Shown: positions 62,289 to 64,000 of the stretch, piece by piece | Layout of the letters: each line of letters opens with the position of its first letter | Numbering within the stretch: the stretch's first letter is position 1 | From: Lasioglossum baleicum | Lineage: Eukaryota; Arthropoda; Insecta; Hymenoptera; Halictidae | Assembly: GCF_051020765.1 (NCBI RefSeq) | Contig: NW_027469358.1 | Coordinates: 1 to 64,000 of the forward strand | Length of the DNA stretch: 64,000 nt | Direction: 5' to 3' | Notes under the pieces: model-generated | Databases searched by the model: none | Told to the model about the DNA's origin: nothing | Seen by the model: the letters and a program-made list of their open reading frames with translations, nothing else | Made by a program: the position numbers and the translations under genes

Positions 62289-64000
62289 ACTCGACTAGCC
62301 TGCGGGATGCATCGTCTCGCACGTGTTTTTACTCGACTAGCCTGCGGGATGCATCCTCTCGCACGTGTTTGTGCTCGACTAGCCTGCGGGATGCATCCTC
62401 TCGCACGTGTTTTTGCTCGACTAGGCATGCGCATCCCAGAAAACCTGCGCATCCCAAAAAATCTGCGCATGCGCATCCCACAAAACCTGCGCATGCGCAT
62501 CCCACAAAACCTCGCACGTGTTTGTGCTCGACTAGACTGCGGGATGCATCCTTTCGCACGTGTTTTTACTCGACTAGCCTGCGGGATGCATCCTCTCGCA
62601 CGTGTTTTTGCTCGACTAGCCATGCGCATCCCAAAAAACCTGCGCATGCGCATCCCAAAAAATCTGCGCATGCGCATCCCACAAAACCTGCGCATGCGCA
62701 TCCCACAAAACCTCGCACGTGTTTGTGCTCGACTAGCCTGCGGGATGCATCCTTTCGAACGTGTTTTTACTCGACTAGCCTGCGGGATGCATCGTCTCGC
62801 ACGTGTTTTTACTCGACTAGCCTGCGGGATGCATCCTCTCGCACGTGTTTTTACTCGACTAGCCTGCGGGATGCATCCTCTCGCACGTGTTTTTGCTCGA
62901 CTAGCCATGCGCATCCCATAAAACCTGCGCATGCGCATCCCACAAAACCTGCGCATGCGCATCCCACAAAACCTCGCACGTGTTTTTACTCGACTAGCCT
63001 GCGGGATGCATCCTCTCGCACGTGTTTTTACTCGACTAGCCTGCGGGATGCATCCTCTCGCACGTGTTTTTGCTCGACTAGCCATGCGCATCCCAAAAAA
63101 CCTGCGCATGCGCATCCCACAAAACCTGCGCATGCGCATCCCACAAAACCTCGCACGTGTTTTTACTCGACTAGAATGCGGGATGCATCCTCTCGCACGT
63201 GTTTTTACTCGACTAGCCTGCGAGATGCATCCTCTCGCACGTGTTTTTACTCGACTAGCCTGCGGGATGCATCCTCTCGCACGTGTTTTTACTCGACTAG
63301 CCTGCGGGATGCATCCTCTCGCACGTGTTTTTACTCGACTAGCCTGCAGGATGCATCCTCTCGCACGTGTTTTTACTCGACTAGCCTGCGGGATGCATCC
63401 TCTCGCACGTGTTTTTACTCGACTAGCCTGCGGGATGCATCCTCTCGCACGTGTTTTTACTCGACTAGCCTGCAGGATGCATCCTCTCGCACGTGTTTTT
63501 ACTCGACTAGCCTGCGGGATGCATCCTCTCGCACGTGTTTTTACTCGACTAGCCTGCGGGATGCATCCTCTCGCACGTGTTTTTGCTCGACTAGCCATGC
63601 GCATCCCATAAAACCTGCGCATGCGCATCCCACAAAACCTGCGCATGCGCATCCCACAAAACCTCGCACGTGTTTTTACTCGACTAGCCTGCGGGATGCA
63701 TCCTCTCGCACGTGTTTTTACTCGACTAGCCTGCGGGATGCATCCTCTCGCACGTGTTTTTACTCGACTAGCCTGCAGGATGCATCCTCTCGCAGGTGTT
63801 TTTACTCGACTAGCCTGCGGGATGCATCCTCTCGCACGTGTTTTTGCTCGACTAGCCTGCGGGATGCATCCTCTCGCACGTGTTTTTGCTCGACTAGGCA
63901 TGCGCATCCCAAAAAACCTGCGCATGCGCATCCCAAAAAACCTGCGCATGCGCATCCCACAAAACCTGCGCATGCGCGTCCCACAAAACCTGCGCATGCG
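62289..64000. repeat. Right edge of the window, array continues
   Basis: A run and B blocks with a CCCAGAAAACC unit followed by a B unit that lost one GCGCAT arm (about 62447-62465), then two AAAAAATCTG blocks. The final B block starts at 63900 with CTAGGCATGCGC, contains a GCGCGTCCC unit and is cut off by the window end. Confidence 0.85.
63150..63596. repeat. Long A run: 10 full monomers plus 27 bases
   Basis: 447 bp, which equals 10 x 42 + 27. Nearly all are A-form (TTTTTACTCG), with GAATGCGG, CGAGATG and TGCAGG variants. The TGCAGG monomer appears twice about 126 bp apart, suggesting a three-monomer duplication. Confidence 0.92.

Larger units (their letters stand above)
1..64000. repeat. 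Two-monomer (42 bp + 24 bp) higher-order satellite array, whole window
   Basis: Every part of the window that I read is either a 42-bp monomer (A) or a 24-bp monomer (B), in alternating runs. A runs vary from about 1 to 21 full copies and B blocks from about 2 to 6. The array is cut at both window edges, so its true length is unknown. Monomers are nearly identical within a type, but point variants recur at fixed places in larger units, the hallmark of a higher-order repeat (HOR) satellite homogenised by unequal exchange. No insertion of unrelated sequence longer than a few bases was seen. Orientation of both monomers is constant throughout; I saw no inverted segment. Satellite nature is certain; chromosome location and species are not determinable from the sequence. 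Confidence 0.98.

Noticed and set aside
1..64000. CRISPR array
   Set aside because: There are no unique spacers between repeats; everything between repeats is more of the same monomers, and the period is uniform.
1..64000. Telomeric repeats, rRNA, tRNA or snRNA genes
   Set aside because: No TTAGGG-like tracts and no long unique sequence able to hold RNA genes were seen on either strand.
1..64000. Transposable element remains (LTRs, terminal inverted repeats, reverse transcriptase)
   Set aside because: All sequence reads as A or B monomers in one orientation; no element body or target-site duplication was found.

Overview
The whole 64 kb window is satellite DNA. I see no unique sequence, no credible gene, no RNA gene and no transposon. 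The array has entered before base 1 and continues past base 64000, because the first base lies inside one repeat monomer and the last base inside another. Nothing bacterial or viral is visible. The scale, the nested higher-order repeats and the absence of genes point to a eukaryotic chromosome (centromeric, pericentromeric, subtelomeric or heterochromatic block). I cannot name the species.

Two short monomers make up everything. Monomer A is 42 bp; its parts in order are CTCGCACGTG, a run of five T, A or G, CTCGACTAGCC, and TGCGGGATGCATCCT. Monomer B is 24 bp; its parts in order are ATGCGCATCCCA, A or C, and AAAACCTGCGC. Runs of A (about 1 to 21 full copies) alternate with blocks of B (about 2 to 6 copies). 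An A run normally ends after 27 bases of an A (after CTAGCC) and passes into B. A B block ends after 18 bases of a B and passes into A. Both periods and both truncations are multiples of three. By eye, A occupies roughly two thirds to three quarters of the window.

Above the monomers there is a dense hierarchy of duplications, recognised by diagnostic point variants at fixed positions. From left to right: a 461/462-bp tandem copy near 3.2-4.1 kb; approx. 3.5-kb units at 1.1, 4.7 and 8.2 kb; interlocking copies at offsets 7073, 4097 and 2131 through 14.7 kb; a 1707-bp and a 2792-bp offset pair at 17-21 kb; a tandem duplication of 4658 bp (20.45-29.7 kb); a tandem duplication of 8512 bp (27.5-44.6 kb); further copies at offsets 5297, 3477, 2931 and 8228 up to 51 kb; and a right-hand domain (53-62 kb) built by offsets 2291, 1742, 2522 and 3985. 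Several offsets change part-way by exactly 42, 84 or 24 bp, meaning gain or loss of whole monomers.

The very long open reading frames (the longest about 3,800 codons) follow from stop-free repeats with periods divisible by three. Several frames on both strands are open at once, so I annotate none as CDS. The most interesting properties are in the DNA. Each internal B-B junction carries a perfect 12-bp palindrome, TGCGCATGCGCA, which fits the NRF-1 consensus and has strictly alternating purines and pyrimidines. Each A carries CACGTG (E-box/G-box) and the palindrome GGATGCATCC. CpG is not depleted. The A period equals four helical turns, and 4 A = 7 B = 168 bp. Duplication boundaries were read by eye from marker variants and are good to roughly a monomer; I did not align every base.
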